DNA of 64,000 nucleotides from Brucella pituitosa (GTDB lineage: Bacteria; Pseudomonadota; Alphaproteobacteria; Rhizobiales; Rhizobiaceae). The translations under genes and the position numbers were made by a program. Location of the stretch: the NCBI RefSeq assembly GCF_003049685.1, contig NZ_PYSY02000002.1:806001-870000 (forward strand), given 5' to 3'. Positions 6,470 through 11,915 of the stretch are shown piece by piece; within the stretch, counting starts at the first letter, position 1, and every line of letters begins with the position of its first letter. The notes beneath the pieces are model-generated. The model saw only the letters and a program-made list of their open reading frames with translations, was not told the DNA's origin and did no database searches.

Positions 6470-6586
6470 ATGCTGAAACCTAAGTTGGTCGCAGTTCGTG
6501 CTTACGTTCGTCTGCGATTTGGCCGACTTGAGCATGTCAGTGCTCATTGGCGGTCGTGGCCGGGACAACTGGCCTTCGATTTCTAG
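6470..6586 (+). CDS. Phage microprotein A (38 aa), paralogue of microprotein B
   Basis: Reads MLKPKLVAVRAYVRLRFGRL and ends GQLAFDF. Over the last 29 residues 19 are identical to microprotein B at 6782-6904: the shared pattern is RxYVRxRxGRLExVxxHxRSWPxQLxFxF. The nucleotide sequences differ at many third positions and use different Arg codons, which is what selection on a protein produces. A GGAGG site lies 7 nt before the ATG. The protein is small, basic and amphipathic, with an aromatic C-terminus. It lies on the plus strand within the region crossed by the leftward early transcript. The function is unknown. Confidence 0.7.
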   Translation: MLKPKLVAVRAYVRLRFGRLEHVSAHWRSWPGQLAFDF

Positions 6587-6655
6587 GCTGACGTTACAAA
6601 CCAGCTCAATCCCCACCGGCACCTATTCTTTTGTTCTATATGCTTCTATTCTTGC

Positions 6656-6681
6656 GCATGCTTATGTGAGAGTGTCGGTGG
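6656..6681 (+). repeat. 26-bp direct repeat, copy 2
   Basis: Second copy of the GCATGCTTATG/TGTCGGTGG element, 126 bp before the start of microprotein B, against 136 bp for copy 1 and microprotein A. Confidence 0.6.
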
Positions 6682-6758
6682 CCGCTTTCCCCGTGCTCGA
6701 TGTGTGTCGTGTTAGCAAACACTGGTCATCCATGAATGGCCGTCAGTCTAAACACCCA

Positions 6759-6774
6759 CCAAACACGCGAGGAA
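6759..6774 (+). promoter_or_regulatory. Start-associated leader repeat before microprotein B
   Basis: Reads CCAAACACGCGAGGAA, 7 nt before ATG 6782. It supports microprotein B being a real gene despite its size. Confidence 0.65.
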
Positions 6775-6781
6775 CAGCAGC

Positions 6782-6904
6782 ATGAAAAAGATTATTGAAC
6801 GTCTCGTCCACATACGCTCTTATGTACGGTTCAGACTTGGAAGGCTTGAAAACGTCCGAGAGCACACCCGTTCCTGGCCTAATCAGCTTTCATTCAACTT
6901 CTAA
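6782..6904 (+). CDS. Phage microprotein B (40 aa), paralogue of microprotein A
   Basis: Starts MKKIIERLVHIRSYVRFRLG and ends RSWPNQLSFNF. The central and C-terminal part is clearly homologous to microprotein A at 6470-6586 (19 of 29 identical). It is basic and probably one amphipathic helix followed by the RSWP turn and an aromatic tail. The ATG is preceded by the phage leader repeat, and a 26-bp repeat shared with gene A lies 126 bp upstream. Together these look like a tandem duplication of element plus gene. I do not recognise the family and assign no function. Confidence 0.75.
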   Translation: MKKIIERLVHIRSYVRFRLGRLENVREHTRSWPNQLSFNF

Positions 6905-6984
6905 TATTGTACGGCCACCGGCACTCACTAATAAGCACGCGCAACATCGCCAGCCTCATATGTGAGGCCAGCGCTCCTGTTGGT

Positions 6985-7038
6985 CTACGGTGGGTATTTG
7001 TCGTTGACGGCGAAAAGCGCTCTGATCGAATTGGTCAT
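6985..7038 (-). CDS. Possible leader peptide of the leftward operon (17 aa; 48 aa from an upstream start)
   Basis: From ATG 7036-7038, which has the leader repeat before it, the frame gives MTNSIRALFAVNDKYPP and a stop at 6985. The same frame is open from another ATG at 7129-7131, preceded by AAAGGAG, which would give a 48-residue basic protein containing RSRSSRDRTDSYKKSQ. It is the first translatable unit after the leftward promoter. It could be a leader peptide or an antiterminator-like basic peptide; neither can be shown from sequence. Confidence 0.4.
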   Translation of the reverse strand: MTNSIRALFAVNDKYPP

Positions 7039-7044
7039 GATTTT

Positions 7045-7059
7045 CTCCTCGTGTATTGG
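7045..7059 (-). promoter_or_regulatory. Start-associated leader repeat before the leader peptide
   Basis: The coding strand reads CCAATACACGAGGAG, 6 nt before ATG 7038. Confidence 0.6.
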
Positions 7060-7172
7060 CTGGTCGTCTTGGGATTTTTTGTAGCTATCTGTCCGGTCGC
7101 GGGAGCTCCGGCTTCTCTTTGTGCAACTCATTCTCCTTTTGTGCGTCCCGACATTCTGTGTGTCGGCTGATG

Positions 7173-7206
7173 ATTGGAAGATATACGTGATTCGTATTTA
7201 TGTCAA
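7173..7206 (-). promoter_or_regulatory. Leftward early promoter (PL-like)
   Basis: On the minus strand TTGACA (7201-7206) is followed after 15-17 bases by TATATC/TATCTT, a good sigma-70 promoter. An ATACG-N5-CGTAT operator fills the spacer (7183-7197), and a second lies just upstream of the -35 box (7216-7230). Repressor binding should block RNA polymerase. The early replication operon lies directly downstream. Confidence 0.7.
7183..7197. promoter_or_regulatory. Repressor operator OL1
   Basis: ATACG-TGATT-CGTAT, a perfect inverted repeat with a 5-bp spacer, located between the -35 and -10 boxes of the leftward promoter. Confidence 0.8.
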
Positions 7207-7215
7207 CGAGATGTG

Positions 7216-7230
7216 ATACGTTTTTCGTAT
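7216..7230. promoter_or_regulatory. Repressor operator OL2
   Basis: ATACG-TTTTT-CGTAT, exactly 33 bp from OL1 and about 10 bp upstream of the leftward -35 box. Confidence 0.8.
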
Positions 7231-7245
7231 TTTTTAAAAGGATAA

Positions 7246-7270
7246 CAAAAAAGGCCGCTTGCGCGACCTT
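7246..7270 (-). terminator. Terminator after the repressor gene
   Basis: In the minus-strand RNA AAGGUCGC-GCAA-GCGGCCUU forms an 8-bp stem with one wobble pair and is followed by a run of U. It lies 23 bp after the repressor stop and before the leftward promoter, separating the two transcripts. Confidence 0.7.
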
Positions 7271-7292
7271 GAATATTCAAACGATAATCGTA

Positions 7293-7880
7293 TTAGAGTG
7301 AGCGCCAAAATTCCCTTGGCATCCGCATTACAAACTTCCTAGCCCACACAATTTCTACATCTTCGATATCCGGAGCATTTGTACTGGTTAAAGTGTAGAG
7401 GCCAGGAGCCACACCGCGACGAACGGTTTTTATAAGGACGCGACCATCTTGCAGTTCAACCATGCAAGTCTTGCCGAGTGCGTCTTCGGGTAGCATCTCG
7501 ATTCCTGAGTAGGCGACGAGATCCCCATCCTCAAAAATGGGATACATGCTGTCGCCGCGAACAATAGCGCCAACGGTGTCTTTCGGCAGCGCGCTACTGA
7601 TGGTCACGTCGTACAGTGGATCGCCATCGTCGATCGGGTAAACTTCGGCGCCAGCACCTACATATCCAAGCACAGGTATCTTTGTGCTACGATCCGGCAG
7701 TGCCATTCCGCTCAGCTTACTCATTATGACCATTTCATTGGCCTTGAGCTGACGCTTGCCTTTCAGAATTTCACTTATCGCAGGCTGTCGGTTTAATCCG
7801 AGCTCTTTGGCAACTTGTTCTTGCGTCAACCCACAAGCATCAAGCGCTTCAGCGAACCATTTAATTATATCCGTTTCCAT
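7293..7880 (-). CDS. CI-type phage repressor with S24 (LexA-like) peptidase domain
   Basis: From ATG 7878-7880, 195 residues. Residues about 6-55 are a helix-turn-helix (GLTQEQVAKELGLNRQPAIS then EILKGKRQL). The C-terminal S24 domain has the serine motif VRGDSMYPIFEDGDLV and a catalytic lysine in GRVLIKTVRRG; the self-cleavage site is probably in GYVGAGAEVYP. It should repress both early promoters through the four ATACG-N5-CGTAT sites around it, and RecA-stimulated self-cleavage would couple induction to DNA damage. An alternative longer frame to 8132 would run through the operators and is rejected. Confidence 0.9.
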   Translation of the reverse strand: METDIIKWFAEALDACGLTQEQVAKELGLNRQPAISEILKGKRQLKANEMVIMSKLSGMALPDRSTKIPVLGYVGAGAEVYPIDDGDPLYDVTISSALPKDTVGAIVRGDSMYPIFEDGDLVAYSGIEMLPEDALGKTCMVELQDGRVLIKTVRRGVAPGLYTLTSTNAPDIEDVEIVWARKFVMRMPREFWRSL

Positions 7881-7915
7881 AGAAGATATATCGCATAATC
7901 GTATAACTGTGTCAT

Positions 7916-7930
7916 ATACGCATTTCGTAT
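7916..7930. promoter_or_regulatory. Repressor operator OR2
   Basis: ATACG-CATTT-CGTAT, located 36 bp upstream of the repressor start and 8 bp before the rightward -35 box. It probably also affects the repressor's own promoter. Confidence 0.8.
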
Positions 7931-7937
7931 TTTCGAG

Positions 7938-7966
7938 TTGACAGCAAAATACGTTTATCGTATATG
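7938..7966 (+). promoter_or_regulatory. Rightward early promoter (PR-like)
   Basis: TTGACA (7938-7943), a spacer of exactly 17 bases, then TATATG (7961-7966). Operator OR1 (7949-7963) covers the spacer and the start of the -10 box. The row of small plus-strand genes begins 75 bp downstream. Confidence 0.8.
7949..7963. promoter_or_regulatory. Repressor operator OR1
   Basis: ATACG-TTTAT-CGTAT, 33 bp from OR2, the same spacing as the leftward pair. Confidence 0.8.
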
Positions 7967-8015
7967 TTTTTCCAACAGCACGAAGACACCCAGACGAACG
8001 GGCCGATCTGCTGAA

Positions 8016-8032
8016 CCAACCCACACGAGGAG
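8016..8032 (+). promoter_or_regulatory. Start-associated leader repeat before 8041
   Basis: Reads CCAACCCACACGAGGAG, 8 nt before ATG 8041. Confidence 0.7.
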
Positions 8033-8040
8033 TACCAATT

Positions 8041-8352
8041 ATGACTGCAGTTTCACCGAGAAGAAGAAGATCGCCAGCACCTCGCAAGAACGAAGTAATC
8101 GGCGGCGGATTCTTTGTATTCCGCCGCGGCAAAATAACCGGCCGCGTCAGCGTAGCTACTACCCTGCCTTATGAGCACGGCTCTTTTGAGCAAGCACTGG
8201 CTGAGGCAACACGCCTCGCCAAGCTCTGCCCGGGCGAAACATACGAAGTTTTCCAGACAAGCGGCGCTATTGCTACCAGCAATGAGGCCTTGTTTGACGC
8301 GCTGCCCGCCAGCGCAGAGCCTGCCGACGAAGCCATGGCGGAGGCTGCGTGA
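8041..8352 (+). CDS. Phage hypothetical protein, first gene of the rightward operon
   Basis: A 103-residue protein with a basic start (TAVSPRRRRSPAPRKNEV), then a small alpha/beta unit (GGGFFVFRRGKITGRVSVAT, FEQALAEATRLAKLCPGETY and EVFQTSGAIA) and an acidic Ala-rich tail. The ATG follows a leader repeat and lies 75 bp after the PR -10 box, where Cro sits in lambda. It has no helix-turn-helix, so it is not an evident Cro. The family resembles small conserved rhizobial prophage proteins of unknown role. Its TGA overlaps the next ATG. Confidence 0.65.
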   Translation: MTAVSPRRRRSPAPRKNEVIGGGFFVFRRGKITGRVSVATTLPYEHGSFEQALAEATRLAKLCPGETYEVFQTSGAIATSNEALFDALPASAEPADEAMAEAA

Positions 8353-8576
8353 TGAACCGCGCCCTGCTGGAAATGCTCGCCGACATGGAGCCAGACCTGC
8401 ACACCGAAGTGCATCGTGCTTGCAGTGACGAACCAATGCGTCGCCCGGATCACCGCGCCAAAAAGCACGCTCGCCCCATGCCTTGGATACGATACGCAGC
8501 GCGCGAAGCCGTTGAGATGACGGTTGTCATTGGCTTCTTTGTGACGGTTGGCGCAGTAGGGCTCGGCGTCACATGA
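8352..8576 (+). CDS. Small phage membrane protein (74 aa)
   Basis: From ATG 8352 (TGATG overlap with the gene before) the frame gives MNRALLEMLADMEPDLHTEV, then a basic segment RRPDHRAKKHARPMPW and a C-terminal hydrophobic stretch VVIGFFVTVGAVGLGV at about residues 56-72. This looks like a tail-anchored inner-membrane protein. The function is unknown; it is expressed first from PR, so an early host-takeover or immunity role is possible but is inference. Confidence 0.6.
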   Translation: MNRALLEMLADMEPDLHTEVHRACSDEPMRRPDHRAKKHARPMPWIRYAAREAVEMTVVIGFFVTVGAVGLGVT

Positions 8577-8669
8577 TTTATCGCGAAAGATAGCGACGGG
8601 GCGTAGCGCCTCAGGATTTCCCAAAAATCGACGATCCACGCGTTTTCACGCCACGGGTCGTCACGCTTA

Positions 8670-8687
8670 CCAACACCACACGAGGAG
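8670..8687 (+). promoter_or_regulatory. Start-associated leader repeat before 8693
   Basis: Reads CCAACACCACACGAGGAG, 5-8 nt before the tandem ATG codons at 8693 and 8696. It is one of the best copies. Confidence 0.7.
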
Positions 8688-8692
8688 CACCA

Positions 8693-8923
8693 ATGATGTC
8701 CGCAAGACAAATCCTTACCGCCGACGAGTTCATTGCTCAGGGAACGACCGCAGCAGCGATCCTTTCGATTGCCCGTTGGTATCGCGTGAGCGACCCGGCG
8801 ACTGCCGCAAAGATCAAAGACATTGCATATGATGTGTCACGCAAGACGGGCGAGCAGTTCCGTATGCGCCGCGTGCGACCGGTTAACGACAATCGCCGTC
8901 CTTTCAAGCGGAGGGCGGCGTGA
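8693..8923 (+). CDS. Phage hypothetical protein, 76 aa
   Basis: Starts with two ATG codons (8693 and 8696) after a leader repeat. The sequence SARQILTADEFIAQGTTAA, then ILSIARWYRVSDPATAAKIK, is helical and is followed by a basic tail with the PVNDNRRPFKRR pattern that recurs in rhizobial phage proteins. The stop overlaps the next ATG. No domain is recognised; the basic tail may bind nucleic acid. Confidence 0.6.
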   Translation: MMSARQILTADEFIAQGTTAAAILSIARWYRVSDPATAAKIKDIAYDVSRKTGEQFRMRRVRPVNDNRRPFKRRAA

Positions 8924-9111
8924 TGGACATACGAGCCCCAGACATACGCGGCAGCAATATCGACGCCGCATTCCTCAACGCGTTGCGGCTAGGCCCGCAG
9001 CGCATAGGGAACCACGGCATACCAGCGCCCGTTGCTCGCCGTCTGGCAGCAGCAGGTCGGGCTGTCGTCGTTGGTGATGAGATGCGTTATGTTGGTGAGG
9101 TCCTGCGATGA
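8923..9111 (+). CDS. Phage hypothetical protein, 62 aa
   Basis: Begins MDIRAPDIRGSNIDAAFLNA and ends AVVVGDEMRYVGEVLR. A GTG three bases earlier is an alternative start. The ATG overlaps the previous TGA, and the stop overlaps the next ATG (ATGA). No membrane span or recognised motif is seen. It belongs to the coupled rightward operon. Confidence 0.55.
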   Translation: MDIRAPDIRGSNIDAAFLNALRLGPQRIGNHGIPAPVARRLAAAGRAVVVGDEMRYVGEVLR

Positions 9112-9617
9112 ATAATTATCCACAGGCTGCAGGCGTCAGCGTCCAAAATAAGAACAAATGCGGATCAGATGGAGATTCCGCAGCCGCCCCATTCCTGCAA
9201 CGGGTGTCATCCCCACGTGCGCAGGCGTTGGAGGAAGCGGCTAAATGGCACGAGAGCGAAGCAGAAGGTTATGAGGCTGAAATCGGTGGTACTGACGTTA
9301 CTGGCCTAATGCTCGCTAAAGAACACCGTATCAGCGCTATAGCCATTCGTGCCCTTTCTTCTCAGCCTGTATCGGATGGCTGGTTGCCTACGCATCGGCA
9401 TAAGAAGCGCGGCACCGAGTACGCCCTGATCGGCATTGGAAAGATGCAGGCTGACAATTGGCAGGTGAGCCGTGATGGCTTTGACCAGTCAATTGATATG
9501 GAAGAAGTCGCAATCTATCGCAGCGTAGATGATGGCGCGATCTGGGTACGCCCACGTGAAGAGTTTGAAGACGGTCGCTTCGTCACCCTCCCAGCCTCAC
9601 CGGGAGCGTCGGAATGA
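9108..9617 (+). CDS. Phage protein with DUF1653-like C-terminal domain
   Basis: A 169-residue protein. After a low-complexity start, a helical region (EEAAKWHESEAEGYEAEI and LAKEHRISAIAIRAL) leads to a C-terminal beta domain at about residues 92-165: HRHKKRGTEYALIGIGKMQA, MEEVAIYRSVDDGAIWVRP and EEFEDGRF. That arrangement resembles the short beta-rich protein seen in many phages that combines a KRGTxY start with a WVRPxxEFxDGRF end. The activity is not known. The start overlaps the previous gene by ATGA and the stop overlaps the next ATG. Confidence 0.65.
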   Translation: MNNYPQAAGVSVQNKNKCGSDGDSAAAPFLQRVSSPRAQALEEAAKWHESEAEGYEAEIGGTDVTGLMLAKEHRISAIAIRALSSQPVSDGWLPTHRHKKRGTEYALIGIGKMQADNWQVSRDGFDQSIDMEEVAIYRSVDDGAIWVRPREEFEDGRFVTLPASPGASE

Positions 9618-9913
9618 GAGAGCTTTCAATAGATGCCCGCGTAATTGCTCAATCGGTTTTTGGTTTTGGTGAAAAATCAACACTCCGGGTAGGAGGGACC
9701 AGATCGGAAAACGTCCTAACCGACAGGTCTTTAACGGCTATCAATGAGTTGATCGAACATGGCTTTGTTCAGTCCCGACCTTTCAACGATTACGGTCGGA
9801 TAGAGTATCAAGGCACCGCGAAGCTATCTCAAATCCCTAAGCTAAGTTTTGCGGAAATGGAAACTCATGGACAGTTTTCACTAACCCGCCCGACAGGAGG
9901 AAGCAATGTCTAA
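9614..9913 (+). CDS. Phage hypothetical protein, 99 aa
   Basis: Starts MRELSIDARVIAQSVFGFGE, with NVLTDRSLTAINELIEHGFV in the middle, which reads like a winged-helix recognition region, and a short beta hairpin (RPFNDYGRIEYQGTAKL). A DNA-binding role is possible but weakly supported. It overlaps the previous stop by ATGA and the next start by 8 bases. Confidence 0.55.
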   Translation: MRELSIDARVIAQSVFGFGEKSTLRVGGTRSENVLTDRSLTAINELIEHGFVQSRPFNDYGRIEYQGTAKLSQIPKLSFAEMETHGQFSLTRPTGGSNV

Positions 9914-10547
9914 CCTTATTAGTCTGATTGACGCTCTGTTAGAACTTGATGCGAAAGGCGCTCTCGTTCCGCATGGCATCGGTGGACACGCAAGAACACT
10001 GCTTCAAAGGTGCAAGGATGAGCTTAACACCCGCCCCGCGCCTGCCGCTACAGATACGGGACTGGTGACGGTAGGATATGTGACACCCGGATGGCTCGCT
10101 AAGCATTGTTCGGCGCATACTATTACTGCACAACCAACTCCAGCATGGACAGAAGCAGTCGTCACCCGCTCGCAGGCCGAGGCCATCATTGCGGTGGAAC
10201 GGGCTATGCGCAAAACCGCAGAGCAACGTCTCGCACAATCTCAAGATGACTTGAAGCAAGTGAGAGCCGACAACGCGGCGCTGACTGTGGAGATAGAACG
10301 TCTGCAAAAGATCAACGCCATGATTATGGGCGATGATGAAGCTGCACCACGATACACGACTAAGCGGATGAAGCAGGAAGTCGAGCGCGCCACCCAAGTT
10401 ATGCGCGGAGAAGCATCAGATCGAGAAGCGTACGTCAGATCCCTCGAAACCCAACTCGCGGCAGCAAGGAAAGCGCTCGAGGAAATCGCCAGTTTCACCC
10501 AGACAACCGATCTTTGTGGTGGCAAGAACGCGCCCGCGCCGCCTTGA
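9906..10547 (+). CDS. Phage coiled-coil hypothetical protein, 213 aa
   Basis: The N-terminal part is compact (SNLISLIDALLELDAKGALV and VTVGYVTPGWLAKHC). From about residue 95 to 200 it is a long charged helix with heptad character (AERTMRK-like AVERAMRKTAEQRLAQ, NAALTVEIERLQKINAM and SLETQLAAARKALEEIAS), so it should dimerise through a coiled coil. The C-terminus is short and Pro-rich. Phage ea-type accessory proteins often look like this. It starts at ATG 9906, preceded by AGGAGGAA inside the previous gene. Confidence 0.6.
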   Translation: MSNLISLIDALLELDAKGALVPHGIGGHARTLLQRCKDELNTRPAPAATDTGLVTVGYVTPGWLAKHCSAHTITAQPTPAWTEAVVTRSQAEAIIAVERAMRKTAEQRLAQSQDDLKQVRADNAALTVEIERLQKINAMIMGDDEAAPRYTTKRMKQEVERATQVMRGEASDREAYVRSLETQLAAARKALEEIASFTQTTDLCGGKNAPAPP

Positions 10548-10556
10548 GACCGCCAC

Positions 10557-10742
10557 ATGACCCTCATTGACAGACTATCCAATCTGGACGGGCCTGATAG
10601 GGAAATAACCGAACGCGAAGGATATATTCGCGAACTCTCGAAAGGCACTCAATACGGATTTGAGAACGATGCGAAAGCTATTTCCCACCACATGGGTCGC
10701 ATCGCCCTCTTGCGCGCAAAGGAGGGCAGCAATGCCGAGTAA
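10557..10742 (+). CDS. Phage hypothetical protein, 61 aa
   Basis: Reads MTLIDRLSNLDGPDREITER and continues helical, with HHMGRIALLRAKEG near the end. It is soluble, charged and without a recognised motif. It begins 9 bp after the coiled-coil gene, its ribosome site is poor (GAGACCGCC), and it overlaps the start of the next gene by 11 bases, so coupling is likely. Confidence 0.5.
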   Translation: MTLIDRLSNLDGPDREITEREGYIRELSKGTQYGFENDAKAISHHMGRIALLRAKEGSNAE

Positions 10743-10917
10743 GGAACTCATAGAGATGGTCGCGTATGGCGACAGAACACAGGCAGAAGCGCTGCGTATC
10801 GCCTACGACCGTCTGAAGTCTCTTGGCTGGAAGTTCACCCATCACGATGTTGGAAGGGTTGCGAAGGAGATAATCGAAGCCCTCAACGCCAGCCCACTAG
10901 GGGAGCAGAGCGAATGA
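10732..10917 (+). CDS. Phage hypothetical protein, 61 aa
   Basis: From ATG 10732, with GGAGGG 6 nt upstream: MPSKELIEMVAYGDRTQAEA then LRIAYDRLKSLGWKFTHHDV. It is helical and soluble. A longer in-frame start at 10660 would lie inside the previous gene with no better site. The family is unknown; its stop overlaps the next ATG (ATGA). Confidence 0.5.
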   Translation: MPSKELIEMVAYGDRTQAEALRIAYDRLKSLGWKFTHHDVGRVAKEIIEALNASPLGEQSE

Positions 10918-11132
10918 ACCATCAGGAAATCTGGTGCCAGCCTTCCGACCAGCCAAAGCGCCAGTTTATAGTTCTGTTTGACGATATACAGATGGATATG
11001 GCCGTCTTTGATGATGAAGATGAAGCGCGGGATTATTGGGAAAAAGCAAACCTTAATTGGAATTGCTACCTACTCGGCACCATGCCTCGCACCCCTGCCG
11101 GTCGCCAAGCCCTGAAAGGCGGTGACGCGTGA
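10914..11132 (+). CDS. Phage hypothetical protein, 72 aa
   Basis: Starts MNHQEIWCQPSDQPKRQFIV. It has a small alpha/beta pattern with a beta strand FIVLFDDIQMDMAVF and an acidic helix DDEDEARDYWEKAN followed by WNCYLLGTMPRTPAG. This beta-alpha-beta arrangement with conserved aromatics is common in small phage proteins of unknown role. It is coupled to both neighbours (ATGA before, GTGA after). Confidence 0.55.
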   Translation: MNHQEIWCQPSDQPKRQFIVLFDDIQMDMAVFDDEDEARDYWEKANLNWNCYLLGTMPRTPAGRQALKGGDA

Positions 11133-11362
11133 GCAAATCAAATAATGAGGGAATCAATATGCAGCATGAAAACGACAACGAAGCTGATCTGCTTATGGGC
11201 GTCGAGCCTATCGCCAAGTATCTTGGTGTCACCAGGCGCCAAGCTTATCGGCTGGTTTACGATAAAATTATGCCTAGTTTCAAACTTGGTGGCACAGTCG
11301 CCGCTCGCCGATCCAGCCTCAAAAAATGGATGGAAAGCTTGGAAGCCGAGCGGACCGCGTAA
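11129..11362 (+). CDS. Excisionase/HTH_17-type DNA-binding protein
   Basis: A 77-residue protein from GTG 11129 (or 47 nt-downstream-type ATG starts such as 11159). Residues about 24-75 form a MerR-like winged helix of the excisionase family: GVEPIAKYLGVTRRQAYRLV, DKIMPSFKLGGTVAARRSSL and KKWMES. Such proteins bind attachment-site DNA or act as small regulators. Its position, last gene before the tRNA-Lys attachment site and next to a cluster of GCCATGTG repeats, fits an excisionase, although no integrase gene is visible here. Confidence 0.7.
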   Translation: MSKSNNEGINMQHENDNEADLLMGVEPIAKYLGVTRRQAYRLVYDKIMPSFKLGGTVAARRSSLKKWMESLEAERTA

Positions 11363-11370
11363 ACCGTGTG

Positions 11371-11460
11371 CCATGTGTCAAACCATGTGCCGCCGATTCC
11401 CCGCGCATTCCTGAAAATGCACGTTTTTCTGGGAAATTCGTGACCATCTGCGGCACATGG
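11371..11460. repeat. CCATGTG repeats flanking the phage end (candidate integrase or Xis arm sites)
   Basis: CCATGTGTC occurs at 11371-11379, CCATGTGCCGC at 11383-11393, and the exact inverse GCGGCACATGG at 11450-11460. The 11-bp inverted repeat with a 56-bp spacer lies between the excisionase-like gene and the tRNA. Integrase arm-type sites have this size and location. This is inference from position. Confidence 0.4.
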
Positions 11461-11508
11461 CTAAAGCTGCCACACCAAAATCAAACAATTGATATCGTTG
11501 AAGATTTT

Positions 11509-11584
11509 TGGTGAGCGCGCAGGGATTCGAACCCTGGACCTACTGATTAAAAGTCAGTTGCTCTACCGGCTGAGCTACGCGCTC
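11509..11584 (-). tRNA. tRNA-Lys(TTT), prophage attachment gene
   Basis: A complete cloverleaf on the minus strand: acceptor GAGCGCG/CGCGCTC, D-arm GTAGCTCAGCCGGTAGAGC, anticodon loop CTTTTAA with anticodon TTT, and T-arm CAGGGTTCGAATCCCTG. The terminal CCA is encoded (11509-11511). Phage genes lie against its 3' end, the usual geometry when a tyrosine integrase uses the tRNA 3' half as the crossover site and the element restores the gene. Confidence 0.95.
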
Positions 11585-11915
11585 CCTAGAGGAACAAATC
11601 GTCCCTGGAAGTGCGGCGGAACATAAGGGCGGCTTTCGCATTGGTCAACACCATAAAATCAAGTTTCTCCAACATAAATTCAAAAAATCAGCGCCAATTG
11701 ATCGAAACTCCGAGCCCACAGGGCTTGTCGATGAAATCGCCACGCTTGAATTCGTCTTTTTGGCAAAGAATTTGATCTGTTGCGTGCCGAAAAGATAGAA
11801 TCGCGCCGCTCAATAGCCGTTACAAAGAGCCTAAATGATTCCAGAAATCGATTCCGGTTGTCGAAATGATACTGTAGGCTACTCTGCGTAACTCATTCCA
11901 ACGTTTCGGTTTTTC
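11585..11915. other. Intergenic region upstream of tRNA-Lys and the hydrolase gene
   Basis: 331 bp without a supportable gene on either strand. It should hold the tRNA-Lys promoter (minus strand) and the promoter of the plus-strand hydrolase. AT-rich stretches occur around 11650-11690, but I see no clear -35/-10 pair. Confidence 0.5.

Noticed and set aside
7293-8132. Longer form of the repressor starting at 8132
   Set aside because: It would translate through both right operators and the PR promoter; the internal start at 7880 begins with the usual repressor N-terminus.
11326-11514. Plus-strand frame running from the excisionase gene into tRNA-Lys
   Set aside because: It overlaps the 3' end of the HTH gene, ends inside the tRNA and has no ribosome site.
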